Source: Owenia fusiformis (taxonomy: Eukaryota > Annelida > Polychaeta > Sabellida > Oweniidae). Taken from it: DNA of 64,000 nucleotides. Made by a program: the position numbers and the translations under genes. Where the stretch lies: NCBI GenBank assembly GCA_903813345.2, contig CAIIXF020000006.1, positions 28,217,936 through 28,281,935 on the forward strand, read 5' to 3'. Under the pieces are notes generated by a model. It was given only the letters and a program-made list of their open reading frames with translations. It was not told the origin of the DNA and searched no databases. This document shows, piece after piece, positions 1 to 14,400 of this stretch (positions within the stretch are counted from its first letter, which is position 1; each line of letters begins with the position of its first letter).

Positions 1-62
1 AGGAACAATATGGTTATTTATTTGGTATGATAATACATGTATGCTTTTATTATTCTCCCCAG

Positions 63-2460
63 ATTATGACTGCCAGACCAACATCGATGAATGCAGCTTG
101 TACACTGCATGTGAAAATGGTGCAACGTGTACTGACCTCATAGATGGCTATAACTGCACATGTGTCGCTGGGTTCACTGGCGAGAACTGCTCAGTTAATG
201 TAGATGACTGTACTCCCCAGCCATGTCAGAATAACGCAACATGTATAGATGAGGTTGAAGGCTTCAACTGTGTGTGTCAGCCAGGGTTTAAAGGTACACT
301 ATTTTTTTTTAAGGTACATTATTTTCACAAAATCACTGATATGACACTGTGGCATAGCTACAAGGAGATGCATACACTCAAAATGAAAACAAATAACATT
401 TTAGAACATTGTAGTAACACGTGATTGTATTCATTCATTTATTGTATGTATTCATTCATTCATTGTATGTATTCATTCATTCACTGTATGTAGATTCCTA
501 TTGTATTCAATTGTTCAAATGATAAAATGGAAAAATTTGGCCTCTGTTATGTCCAACAATAGTCTTCCAGACTATTCTTGAATTAACTCTCTGGTGACTT
601 GGTCCCCTCCTTTATTATTGTGTCATTTCCCTTGATATCCGTATGTGTATGTGTAATGGAGGAATACAAGCTATCAGGACTAGAGCAACATCACACACCA
701 TTTTACAATGAGTGGTATTGATATCCAATCTCAAAAGGCAGTAATTTGAAATACACCTAATAGATAATCAAAAACATCAGAGACATATTATGATTCCCAT
801 CTATAATGCATTGTTCCAGGTGATGACTGTTCAATAGATATTGATGAGTGTGCATCATCTCCATGTCAGAATGAGGCTGTGTGTCATGACCTCATTGCTA
901 TGTTTCAGTGTGATTGCGCACTAGGGTGGACTGGTGAGTATAAAGAAAATAGTTCCTTATTTCAGTTTCAATTGGACTCTAAAGTGCAGATACAACCTGT
1001 TTTGGCCTTTAACTGCAAAATATATCTTGTTAATGTATGATCACAAAAACAAATATGAAGAAAATTATCGTAACTTAGTCATTCAAATAGCGAAATTGTC
1101 CATCTCCAAATTTAAATATTGTGAGCAGGCCTGTAGCCAGGATTTCCCAAGGGGGGTTCAGTTTTCAAAGATTTCCAGGGGGGTTCACATTTGACAGTTT
1201 TGGCTCAAATATGGCTAAAATCACTTGAGAAGTGCTCAAAATGGTGAAAAACTGCATAATTTTGAAAGAATTTTTGTGTGAACCCCCCCTGGCTATGGGC
1301 CCAGTGAGCATCCCAATTTGCTAATGCTATTTGAGTTTGAAATAAGATTACGAAGTGTAATGGTATGAGAAATGTGGTGACATACTGTTATAGTCTCCAC
1401 ATTTTTGTGATGGTGGTCATTGTTTGGTGTTCAGCATTCTGCGTCCATAACAAATTGAAGGTGGTGACATTTTGCATGTTATGCCTTGTTACAGTGAAGC
1501 ACAGCGACAACGGTAGTTTTTTAATAAACAAATATTGAAATAAGGTGGAATTCAGATTAGAGTATAGTTTTTCATCCTGTCTAGTCTGCCACTTTTGAAA
1601 GATTGAAATAAGCTATATTGGTAATACCTGCCATTGACAAGACTATATTGCATTTGACTCGAAATCATTAAACTAATGAAATCTTTATACATAATATAGT
1701 TGGGCAGATCTATCAGTTAAAAGACAATTGAAATTAAAAAGTAAGTATTTGACCTGCCACCAATGTTTTTAACTTTGGCAGTCTACATTTTGTATATTTG
1801 AATGTATTAACATGAATAAACAAGAAAAAAAAGTATTTGACCATAGCTTTCTATTGTATGACAATATCATACTATAATATAACCAGGTTGAACACAAGTC
1901 CTGTCCTCAATATTTCAGGTCCATTGTGCAGTGTGGACATAGATGACTGTCTACCAGGACCCTGTAATAATGGAGCCACATGTGTGGATCTGTTGAACAG
2001 CTTTCAGTGTGTATGTGCACCTGGCTTCACAGGTAAGTTATTAAACCAAGAAAAAGAAAACAAAGTTGTCAGTTACAAAAACTGAAACATTAATTTAAAA
2101 TAAACAAGATGGTAAGTTACAGAAACTGTAAAAATATGGTTAGATAAGAAAAAAACAATGGTGAATTACAAAAACTGTACTAAAGTGAATGGAATGATGA
2201 GGTACAAAAAGTGAAAAAGTAATTGAAATGGTGAGGTTCTAAAATTGGAGAAGTAAACAATATGATGAACAACACATATTTTCAATTGTAGTATTTTGCT
2301 AAAATGTTTTCTCTTACATCTACAGGTGTTAACTGCAGTACAAACATAAATGAATGCTCCTCAAATCCTTGTCAAAACAAGGGGACTTGTACAGAGCCAG
2401 CCCCCGATTCCTATCTATGCATTTGCCCCGATTACGTCACTGGCAATTTGTGTGAGACTG
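63..2460 (+). CDS. crb: Crumbs N-terminal EGF exons
   Basis: Four exons (63-293, 820-933, 1919-2032, start of 2326-2615) each encode one or two EGF modules. They have six cysteines, the D-I-D-E-C or D-I-D-D-C calcium-binding start and the C-x-N-G/N-x-T-C core. All introns here are phase 1 and cut within or just before the Gly of the final G-F-x-G turn, so the exons are symmetric and could be skipped or duplicated without a frame change. Exons two and three are exactly 114 bases (38 codons). Exon one enters in phase 1, which shows that more upstream exons exist outside the window. Confidence 0.88.
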
Positions 2461-5400
2461 TATTGACTGCAAATTTTGATGGAACAAATATCATACAAGC
2501 TGAAAGTGTGGAATCGCAAGGTGGAAGACGGAAGCGACAAGCTGAGGAGATACTAGAGATCAGCTTTGAACTGACGACTACTGTTGAGCAAGGGGTCATT
2601 CTGTTAAGTCATGAGGTAATGAATTTGAAGGTAGTTGTGAGGTTACAAAGGATATGTGACTGTGTGACAAGGGTAAAGGTGATGTCATATTAGCAAAATG
2701 AATACTGAAAATGATATTTTAACAGTGCATCATATCAATGCTTTGACTCAATCTGTTCAGGACTTGTACAGAGTTCAATATTTTTAAATCACATAAAAAG
2801 TCCATGATTATGCTTTTATAGAGCTAGAGACAACCCTTTTAATAATCAGTTCTTTTTATCTCCAAATACATTTTGAAAATGGTATGTTCTAGGGTGATAT
2901 GGCTGGACCTATGGATTACTTGGTTGTCTCATTGGTGAATGAATCTCTTACTGTATCAACTTCAGTTGTACAGGAGTTCTACACCTTTGCTATAGACTAC
3001 ACATACCCAAATATGGAAGTAGAGGTAAGAGTATGCAAAAACTTCTGTCGAGAATTTTTTCCAAAGATTCTGAAAAGAACATCATTTTATTAAACCTTAT
3101 TCCCCTGATTTAAAATGGTTGGAAATTTAGTTTTGCACCTATTCGAAGGCTTAAAATCAAAAATAAAGTAAATATTTCTGAAAGTTTTGAAATTCATATT
3201 GAGATAGAAGAGATCGGAAGACCAATACAAACTTACATTTCACCTTATTTTTTCACTATCTGCACCATATGGGATACTTCAAATGCCACAATGATTGTGA
3301 TATTGTGTTCGATTTTTTGAAATTTCCAATGATCAGTTTAACACTATGCTTTCGGAATCTATACATGTGTCACGTATTTATAGCACCACCTAAAGCACAT
3401 CCAGGAGGATAAGGGTTAAACATCCATTATGTGTGTTACTAGTACATTGTATTTCATATTTTTATTTTTAGATTCAGATATCCAAAACATCCTCTACAAT
3501 AACAACCAGGAATAAAAGTCCTACTTGTATGGTAAACTGTGTGGCCACTATAACTATACCAGAACTTGCAAACCTACAGCTAAATGGTCCTCTGTATATA
3601 GGAGGTGTGCCAATTGTGACAGCTTATATGAGAAGTAAACTCACTGTTTTTGATGGAATTGCTGGGTGCATAAAGGTGAGGTTAAATAAAAAAATTATTT
3701 TCTTTTTTTGTAGGATATACAGGTGATAAACACAAGAGTTCTGTGTCATATGTTTATTTTGTCAAATACACGATATATGATTGACTTGATCATTGATTAC
3801 AAAAAACACTTTTGCTATAGTTTTATTTAATCATGTTCTATAATAAAGAAATAATATGTAATGATGATATTCTAACATAATTTACTAAAATATACTTTTA
3901 AGTGTATGTAAAATTTGCTTCAAGTTTGTTTTCTTATTCCAGAATGTAAAAATTAGTGGGAGTATGATAAATCTTCTTCCCATCGATTCCTTAAATACTA
4001 ACCCCTCCCTACTACCAACTCCTGGGTGTCAATCACATGCTGGATGCTCCGCCCTCTTATGCCAGAATGGAGGAACATGTGAAGACAACTGGAATACTAT
4101 TGGCTGTAATTGTCCAACTGGATTTGCTGGTGTGGGCTGTGGAATACAAACTATGGCTCATTTTGCGGAGGATTCCTTCATGTATTTTGACCGTACAGAA
4201 AATGTTGATCGCTTGACTGTGTGGATCAATCCTAAACAACCGACTGGCGTATTGTGTTACACGGTAAGTAGTTATGATTTCTGGTAATCATACTTGCTAA
4301 AGGGACAGGCAAAAATATTAGAGACTTGTGGTCAAAGGACATTCAGCATGACATTAGTTTTAAAATAATGATGAAGATGAAACCATGCTTATATTTTTAT
4401 AGTCTCCAACTCTTTTGTGAATGGTGTTTGGTATTTGGTGATTGACAGTCAGCCTGTGGTATCTGTAACAAATGGCCGGTGGTGACATTTTGCATGTTAA
4501 TGCCTTGTGTTGAATATGCTGGACATTCGAATTCAACCAACCAGAAATATTTAAAAACCATTACTTGTAGTACATGTTTTGCATATCGTGTATGATCAGT
4601 TCGAGTCCATCATCTTTGGTCATGCTCTGTGAAAGATAAACCCCACCTATTCCCCATTATCAGTGTCATTACTTTCATGTGATATCACTTCTCTGTTAAT
4701 TGCAGTTAACTGGTCACCCATTGGCTGTCATGCTTGAAGATGGACGTGTGAAGGTACATATCATCACAATAACATCTGACCTCGTATCAACATTGGGAGA
4801 AAATGTCACTGGTGCATGGTGGAAGGTGAATTTACAGATCGCTGGAAACACAATCCATATTGAGGGTAACTTACATTATGACAATTTGCATCTGTTATGT
4901 AATTAGAAAATGAAAAATGAAAATAGTACTATGATTAAATCATTCCTCAAAAGCTACATTTTGAATCTTTTTATGTATCATTATGTTATGTACTCTGGTG
5001 ATTTAAGAGAAAATTAAGTCAGTCACCAAAAAGTGGTGTCATAGTATGCGCCAAATCGCTTCCAAAGGGGCTTAGTTAGTCTAAACCGATGTTGAGGTAG
5101 ATTACTAAGAAGTGGCCCATAGTCATTAAAGATTGGTTCATTGACTTTTCATTTTCACTTGTCTGCAGTTAATTAGGTGACACGAAAGGGCTAAACGGCT
5201 TGCCCCAAGGTGCAACCGTCAAAAATATGAGTTTGAAAAAAATCATGTTTTTCAAATAATAGTAGTGAGTATATGAAATAGGAGGCATATTTGATATTGA
5301 TATGTATGATAGTCTATTTGGGTGTGGTCATTTTTATCAAAAACAATAATGGTGAAGAATTATACATTACTGACCTTGAAATGCCATTTTAATTCAAAAG

Positions 5401-8400
5401 TCACTGTTGCTAATGATAATATTCCTATTTTCACTGGCATGTAGCGGTTATAGCGGTCCTGTCTTGGCTTATTGAATTGTTACGAAGTTACGTATGCGGT
5501 GCGGAAGTTAGAGAGCAAATGACCACCATTTCAATGTAATAGTTTATGCAAGAAAATTGAGATTAGGCCATTGGAGTATTTGTTTCATGCATTTGTAAAA
5601 CATTACCCACTCATAGGTCATACTTATCATTAAACCAATAACTCAAATATATGCCCTTGTACACCGATCACCTGTTGAAATTAATACAGGCCGATTTCAA
5701 CAAATGTAAACAGCGATATATTTAAAATCGTATTCAAGCATGACCACGTCCCAACTTCTTTTGTTTTCTTTACAACTAAGCTATGAGTGCAGTCTATTCA
5801 GTGTTGCGTATCGAACCTTGTTTATTATAAAAATAGTGCAACAACAAGCAGAATTCACACATTTACCTTATACTTATTCTCAACTGAAGACATTGAATTT
5901 ATCTCTTAGGTTTTACATTATAAATATCTTAACATGCAGAATACGAAAATAGAGGCTTAGGCCCAACTTTGTATGAATTTTATGAGAATAATCTGATTTT
6001 AGAGAAATGAAAAGAAAAATGTCCACACACTACACAAAATATTTATGGTTCCCCGGGAATACGTATGTGTTGCTTGTATATTAGAATCGTATTCCAGTTA
6101 CAGAAAGAAGTACATATCATGCTAAACTATATACAACAGTTATGCACTGGGAGGTTTTGGATACAGGGAATATCCCGAGGGATATATAATATATCTTCCC
6201 TTGGTCCCCCAGGAAGATATATTGTATATCCCTCGGGATATTCCCTGTATCCAAAAGCTCCCAGTGCATAACCCCTATATATTGGCCAAGGGATAATCCC
6301 AATATCCTGAACCGACTATAGGATAATATGTTTATCCCATACCAACCTTGGTCATCTGGTTCACATTGTTAAATCGTGGAAATATTTTAGAATATTCATG
6401 TCCAGTTTTCTTGGCCGTGGGCGGATTTTCATGTTCTCTCAAATATTCCCATATTTATTTTCTCGAATTTTTTATTGATTAAGTGGATGCTCCTTCAAAC
6501 AGACCCCGATTGTCTGTGTTTTCTCCATTGCCGTTTACAGTCATTCCGCGAACGTTACAAATTATGAACAAATATGTGAGCGGCGATTATGACGTAGCTC
6601 GGAGCGGGACGTAAAGCTTTATCCCATGGTTGCAAGGATATAGATCGAATATCACATGATGATATATTTGATATGTGGATCAAGATATCATATTTTAGCA
6701 AACAATTTACAAACCATCGAATATCACTTTTAAACTATCGAATATCACATCTTAAGTAGAGGATATCCTATGATTTATGAGTGATATGATTTTTATCCAC
6801 GAATGGATATGATATCTGGACGAGTGAGCGTAGCGAGAGAGTGCAGATATCAACATCCATGAGTGGATTAAAATCATATCACGAGTAAATCATAGGATGT
6901 TCTTTATATTCCATAGTTAAAGTCATCATCAGAATCGTCGGGAATTAAGTGATTTAAAACGAATTTTCAAAACGATACGGCGATATTGACACTTAGCCTC
7001 GTTTTGAGTCTGAAGTAGCAAAAATCCATAAACCATGGCATACGGCGCCGTATGTCATGGCTAAAACACTGTATGCTATGGTTAAGTGAAAATTTGTCAA
7101 AAATATCATATTTTACCACTGATTTCAAAAATACTGTTTTTATTTTGACATGTTATCCTATGGATATCATGCTAACTATGGAATAATATAGGAATATCCT
7201 ATGGCTCTGAAAAAATATCACTTATATCCATGAGTGGATACTGATATCTTCGCGAGTGAGCGCAGCGAGTGAGTGAAGATACTGATATCCATGAGTGGAT
7301 ATAAGTGACATTTTGATTGCGATAATTCAACGAACGTCATATGCGTGACGTAACAGAGTGGTTTGTATTTAATGCGAACGCTGTAAAAACAAGATCCAAA
7401 TAAATAAAATATATATAAACAATCGTTTTGCTGAATTAATAAAAAAAATTGAAAAAATCAAAACCATCGAATATCACTTTTGAAACCATCGAATATCACC
7501 TTTCAAAATGTGATATTCGATGGTTTCAAAAGTGATATTCGATGATTTGGGAATTGTTTGCTAAAATATGATATCTTCATTCACGTATCAATTATATCTT
7601 CACGTGATATTCGATCTATATCCTTGTAACCATGGGATAAATAAGGGTTATGTACTGGGAGGTTTTGGATATTGGGTTTATCCAGAGGTAGATATGCATA
7701 TCTACCTGAGGGACCATAGGGACCGAAAGTAGATGTGCATATCTCACGAGGGATGAACCCAATATCCAAACCGACCGTACATAACTGCTTTATCCTATAC
7801 CAAGTAGAGTTTTCAGTAGTACAAGGTGTAAATAAGCCACACGGTGAACAGAATCGCACCCTTGAACAGAATACACTTTTCAGGATGTAAAAATCTAAAA
7901 TGGCCACCTTAACATATGCCCAGAATGCCGGAAAACAAATGAGTTATAAAATTTCATTGGTAGAAACATCCCTGAGAATTTCAAATGAATCCCTCAAACG
8001 GTTTGGCTGGAAACCTGTAGACAAGATAATTCGGGACGCCCGCCCGCCCAACCGCCCGGCAAACTGATTACAATATAGCACCTAAGGGTGCGATAAAAAT
8101 AAACAAATCATTCATATGCAAAGTCATTTTATTGCATTTCCACTTTTTTGGAAGCGGGAAGATATGCCACGAAGCGGGAAGATATGCACCAAAGTGAGAG
8201 ATATGGTGGGAGATATGGAGGTTCTTGATATGGAAACCTCAAAATCAGGATACGGGATATATCTTACCAACTTATCTCCCTAAAACCTAACTTGGCATAG
8301 GATAAATCAAGATAATTTCTACTCGCATCTAGTCTATTCCACAGGTTTTGGAAAAGTGTACAGGAAAATCTCTATGTTCAATTGATGTATGATCAATATA

Positions 8401-11400
8401 CGAATCGAATGTATTCTCGTGTGCATTACAATATCCACATTGAAACATTTTTGGCCTGCAATGGACGTATAATGAATTAGAATATGAGGCCGTGTTATCA
8501 TTCAAATGTAGAGTCATGGTATTGGGTTGCAAGTTAATATCAGATTCAATGCAAATTAATCATTTAATATCAGATGCGCGATCAGTCCAATAATCTAATT
8601 TCAGGTCTTCAGTTCGATATCCAGCAGTTGTTCTAACGACACGGTATCACTAGGCTATCGTATTATAAATACACACACATATAAATTAATCAAACTGGTA
8701 CACGATATAAGCACGACTGCTCTTTCACTTGAGTATAAATGTTGATAAACTTACCCGGAAGCCAACACATACACATTTAGACGATGCTATTTTCAGTTCA
8801 GTGTAAGAGTAAATGCCCGGATATCGAGGCTTTTTCGTGTAAAATCGGGTTATATTGCGTGTAGAATTTATCGATATCAGGGTCGCTACATGCCAGTGTA
8901 TTTTACTTTTTCAATGTTTTCTAAATGTTTCAATTACCATTATGTTAGTTTTTGGCAAAGTAAATAATTATAGGGGTCACACAAGGATCCACTTTATTTA
9001 CAACTTTTTCATATTTAGTGATGATTTCAAAAAATACCAAGTTTAACACAATTTTGTTTGTTAAATATCAAATAAAATGATGGTATTGTGTTTGTTTCAT
9101 TGTTTCAACTAAAAATCGCAATTCATTGCTCTTGCTCTTAGAGCTGCAGGGCATATACCAGTTCAAAAAGTCTTCAATAAAGTTGATCCTTGTGTGAGCC
9201 CTATGATTATTTACTTTGCCAAAAATGAATATAACGATTATTCAGATATATAAAAATCCTTTAATAGGTTAAATAGGAATACAATGACTTTTGAATAAAA
9301 AGGCATTATACATGTACATATGAAGTTGTTGCAGTAAAATTACCAAACCAAAGTGGACTATCTTTCCATATTAATAGCAAATGGGTCTTCTATTTGCATT
9401 TAACTGAAATTATTTGTAACAAAAGTTTATTGTGATAAAGCAGGCAGTGATTTTGATACTTTTTTAGCTTGCAGACAGTGATCTAGTCGAGACAACATCT
9501 TGTAGTAATGGGTGTAACAGTGATAAGGCAGGAATTGATTTTATAAATGCAACTTTTGACAATTCCATTATTGATGGTTTATCTAACAGTTAGCCATTTT
9601 GTCCAAGCGCATTCTGCTTGGACGCCAAATTAAAAGATACTGATTTGCATCACATCAAGTTTGATTTGTTCACCGATTTTTGTCAGAGTGATACCTGTAG
9701 CAGCTGCACTCGACTGATATGCAGCAAGATATATGTGAGCTTTCATTGCAACATTTACATTTAGAACAGTTACAATTTTACTTAGCCTGATAGAAAATTA
9801 AATAATTGAAGTATATTTCTTTGAGTTTATTCAATTTGAACATTACTTTTACAATACAGATACCTTCGTTTTGAAACATTAGCAGCAAACGGTCAGTTTT
9901 CAACTTTAAATGTTTCATTTTTGTTCATAAAAAGTGTATTCTACAAAAGTCAAGGTCATTTCAAGGTAAAATGTCAATATTTAGGTAGTTGGCTTTTTAA
10001 GACACCTGACCCTCCACAACCAATGATTAGGTGACCTGAAGTCAAGGTCTGAATAGATCAAGGTAATTTTAAGGTCAATATCTAGCAAGTTGACATGAGA
10101 ACAATTGTGACCTTTGGCGACCAATGATAAGGTGATTTCAAGGTAATTTCAAGGTAATTTCAAGGTCAAAGGTCAATATCTAGGTCATAGATAGTAGGCT
10201 ACTATGGGTCTTCAGTAACATTTGATCACGAAAGATAAAGTGACCTACGGTCAATGTCACTGTTTATGGCTCAAGGTCATCTCAAGGGTAGAGGTCAATA
10301 TCTGAATATTTGGCATTTTGGGGATGCTGCTTCATGTGAGGACCCATTGATATGTGTTCTGAGGTCAAGGTCATTCATACAAGGTCAAAATCTCTGTATT
10401 TGGCGTTTTGAGGCCTTGGGGGCTGCTATGACCCTTGGCAACCCATGCTAAGGTGACATGAGGTCAAAGTCAATATCTATTGTTCAAAATTATAATAAGG
10501 TCAAAGGTCAATATCTAGGTAGTTGGCTCGTTTGAGGCTACACCGACATTTGATCATCACCAATGATAAAGTGACCTGAGATCAGTGTCATTGTTATAGG
10601 TCAGGGTCAAAGATCAATATCTAAATATTTGGCGTTTTGGGGCGGCTACCCACTTGACTCCATTGAAACGTGATTGAAAGGTCAATCTAAGGTCAAATTT
10701 CAATATCTTAGTGTTTGGCGCTTTAAGGCCACAGGGGCTGCTGTCGTGATGTGGCCCTTGGTGACTCATGATAAGGTGACATGAGGGAGTCATCATTTAA
10801 TGGTTCAATTCAAGATCGTCTCAAGGTCAATATCTAGGTATTGGTGTTTCAAGGCACTCGGGGGATGCTGTGACGCTTGGTGACACATTACAATGGTGAC
10901 ACATTTCAATTGACATTTCAAAAGTAATAGTCAATCATTTCTGTTTTATCATGTCAATTTTAATAAAATTTGCCAATTTGAAGTAAAATTATAACAGAAG
11001 AGAGGTTAACCAAATATGAGGTCATATTAATGACTGCACTCAGTAATCCTCAGTCAAGCTGACGAAGTTTTTCATGAAAGAGTTACTTTCTGTTGTGGTT
11101 CTAAATTGAATAAGTATAAGCAGGTGCGTTTTCAAAAATGCAAATTTAAAGCAAAGGACGATTCTCGGTTTGGAGAACGAAGTTCTTCAATCTAAATGAG
11201 CATTATCCCTGTTTCGGACAAATTTGATTTTTTTACATAATATAGATTTGGATGTCTTCTTTTGAATAGTCATAATTTAATTTGGGTAATATTTTTAGAT
11301 TTTTCGCAAAAAAATATTAGCGCAGTACACTGATGAACTTCTTTCCCCAAAATCAAGACTTGTATTTTATTGAATCAGTCTAATTGAGCATTATCCCTGC

Positions 11401-14400
11401 TTCAGACCAATTTGTTATTTTTACATCTTGTAGATGTAAATGTCCTCTTTTGAATATTCATAGTTTAATTTGGGTAATATTTCTATATTTTTCATGAAAA
11501 AAATTATTAGCCCAGGAGACTGTTCTCCAAACCGAGAATCGTCCTTTCGCAAAATTTAGTTATTGATATGTAGAGATAGTCCATTAGGGTATGGTTATTC
11601 TCTTAAAAACAATTATGGTACAAATTTGGTACTTCTGACTATATAATGCTTTTTTTATACAAAACACTGTTCCACAACTGGATGACTCTAACTGCAGTTA
11701 GCTTCATTCAAGATGGTTGCCGAGATTCTTTCGTTTTCGATAAACCTCGGATTTCAGCTAAACTAAGTTGAATCTTGATTCCAAAAGTTTCGCCATGCAA
11801 ATTAATAAAACTATGATTGTATTCAACCACAAATGAATGCTCTAACACCCATAATATTAGAGAATTTTAAAGAAAACGACTTCACTTAGAATGACTCTAA
11901 CTGAAGTTGATGATCTACGCCATCATGACGTCATCATAAGTGAAGTCATTCTAAGTGAAGCCGTTTTCTTTAAAATTCTCCAATATCGCGGTTGTTTGAG
12001 CATTTATTTGTGGTTATTTACCATCGTAGCTTTATTAATTTGCATGGCGAAACATTTGGAATCCAGATTCAACTTATTTTAGCTGAAATCGGAGGTTTAT
12101 CGAAAACGAAATGATCTCGGCAACCATCTTGAATGAAGCTAACTGCAGTTAGAGTCATCCAGTTGTGGAACAGTGACAAAAGTCAATTATATTATTCTTA
12201 TTTTGACTATCAAATGATTTTCATATATCCGAATAACCATTATACTTGTTTTTGGCAAAGTAAATAATAGTAGGGATCACACAAGGATCAACGATATTGA
12301 AGATTGGTCATACTGGTATATGCCCTGCCGCTCTAAGATCAAGAGCAATGAATTGTGATTTTTCAGTTGAAACAGGGAAACAAACACATTATCATTATTT
12401 TGTTTAACATTTAACAAATAATTTTCTGTTAAACGTAGTAATTTTTCAAAACATCACTAAATATGAAAAAGGTGTAAATAAAGTAGATCCTTGTGTGAGC
12501 CCCATTATTATTTACTTTGACAAAAACGAATATAATGGTAAGTGTAATATATAGAAAACATTGAATAGGTAAAATAGTAATATAATTAATAACAACCGTG
12601 ACTTTTGCATTAAAATGGCATTTTAAGGTCAGAAATGTATAATTCTTCAATATTATTGTTTTTAATAAAAATGACCACACCCAAATGGACTATCATACAT
12701 ATCAATATCAAATCTGCCTCCTATTTCATATACTCGCTGCTATTATTTGAAAAAACATGATTTTTGTCAAACTCATCTTTTTGCCGGTTGCACCTTGGGG
12801 CAAGCCGTTTAGCCCTTTCGTGTCACTTTTTTGAGTGCAGACAAGTAAAAATGAATAGTCAATGAACCAATCTATAATGACTATGGGTCAAATCATAGTA
12901 ACCTACCTCAACATCAGTTAATGGGATTTTCTGGAGTTTTGGCGCACACTATCATATTGTAATATAGCTGCCAATATTTTTCAACCAGAATTGGGTAGCA
13001 GTGTCTGCACCAAATAAATGGTGATATTTTGTCTTGTTAATGACTTGTTTATTATCATATGTAAACTTAACTGTATAATGTACAATTTTAGTGTCAAATA
13101 TTGATGGGTCCCAAGTATACACTGACAGTCTATCCTGGAGTCAATCTCTGGAAGTTCGTACTCCAATATTTTTCGGTAAACTTCATTCGGAGTCCATCTT
13201 GGAGGTTTGGAGAGATAGACCAACACAGCTGCCATCTTTTAATAGGTATGAAGTTTATTTTACCTTATGCTCATGAACTGGATAATTAAAATGTATTACA
13301 TGTATTTGCAATATTATTTCAGTATGCAGAACTTTATCATGAACAAGGTGTTGGTTGGGCGAGGTGGGCACTTATTAGGGGGTGGGCGCTGAATACATTA
13401 GTATACATTTTCCATTGTTATTTCAGTTTCAATGGCTGTATACAGAACCTTACCATAAATGAGGTGTTGGTTGGACTCCAGACATCCTTGTCATCAACTG
13501 TGGGAGCTGATCCCAGTATGGCTATCCCTGGCTGTCCTTACGAGGACTCTTGTTCACAGGAGGATTGCTCCCAGGGGACATGTGTTCTTGGCTGGGACAA
13601 ATATTCTTGTGATTGTGGGTCTAATTATATTGGGCCTCTGTGCTCTGAAGGTGAGTTGTTTTAAAAACAATATTTTACACATAAACGAGGCAATACTTTT
13701 GTTTGTATGTGTCACAGAAAAAACTGAATCCGAAATGATATTGTAGCTATTTGTCCCATTGTCTACTGGAGTAAAGGCAGTTGATCTAGTAGTACAACAG
13801 CCAATTTAATACTACAATAGAATATTTGGTATTTTGCAATTTCAATTTATTTATTTTACAGCATTGCCAAGCACATACAATGGTATCTCCAGTTATACTG
13901 CTGCCACCATAGACACCCAGAAAGTGACTTTTGGCAATAGTGGCCATATTGAATTGAGAACGAGGCAAGGTCAAGGTCACATTCTCTACCAAGAGTTCAA
14001 CTCGGGGCCTGGGAGTGAGGTAGATTACATGGAGTTAAGGTTACAAGGGGGACAAATCCAGCTTGAGACTAGCTTCAATGGAGGTGAGTAAAAGTCTTAG
14101 CAAGCCAAGGCAAAAAACGAGAGGCTAAAATCAAATCAAATCTTATAGAAAATCAAATCATACATGAAAAATGTGTGAACGCTGCTTATGTCTATACTTT
14201 TCCTATTAGTTTAATCTGTGTTTGATCTGATAATCTTTTGTGACCTTGGAGTTTTTAATTACAACTTTCACATTATTCTGATCAATAAAATAGACAGATC
14301 AGATGTGACTTGTTAAATGTTTAAATATTACAAAGGATGAAATATGTTGATTGGATTGATAGTTTGATTGATGTTTAGTAAACACTGAATGTGCTTAATA

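Larger units (their letters stand above)
5432..8898. mobile_element. 3.5-kb nested element with CACTGGCATG termini and 6-bp target duplication
   Basis: It starts CACTGGCATGTAGCG and ends CGCTACATGCCAGTG, a perfect 15-bp inverted terminus, and is flanked on both sides by TATTTT (5426-5431 and 8899-8904). It splits the left arm of the larger inverted-repeat element, whose homology resumes immediately after it. Inside are further palindromes (6139-6272, 6618-7641, 7647-8309). No transposase was found. The superfamily is unassigned. Confidence 0.75.
5041..12952. mobile_element. 7.9-kb element with inverted arms of about 775 bp, filling a crumbs intron
   Basis: The right arm (12178-12952, reverse complement) matches a left arm that is now in two pieces, 5041-5431 and about 8899-9296. 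Diagnostic shared pieces are GACACGAAAGGGCTAAACGG, the sequence around GGTGTGGTCATTTTTAT, and CACACAAGGATC with AGTAAATAAT. The arms diverge by point changes and small indels, so the insertion is old. No transposase reading frame was recognised. The interior (9297-12177) holds an AGGTCA array, a 395-bp element and a 511-bp foldback. No clear target duplication was seen. It may be a large foldback transposon or two copies of one repeat in opposite orientation. Confidence 0.72.
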
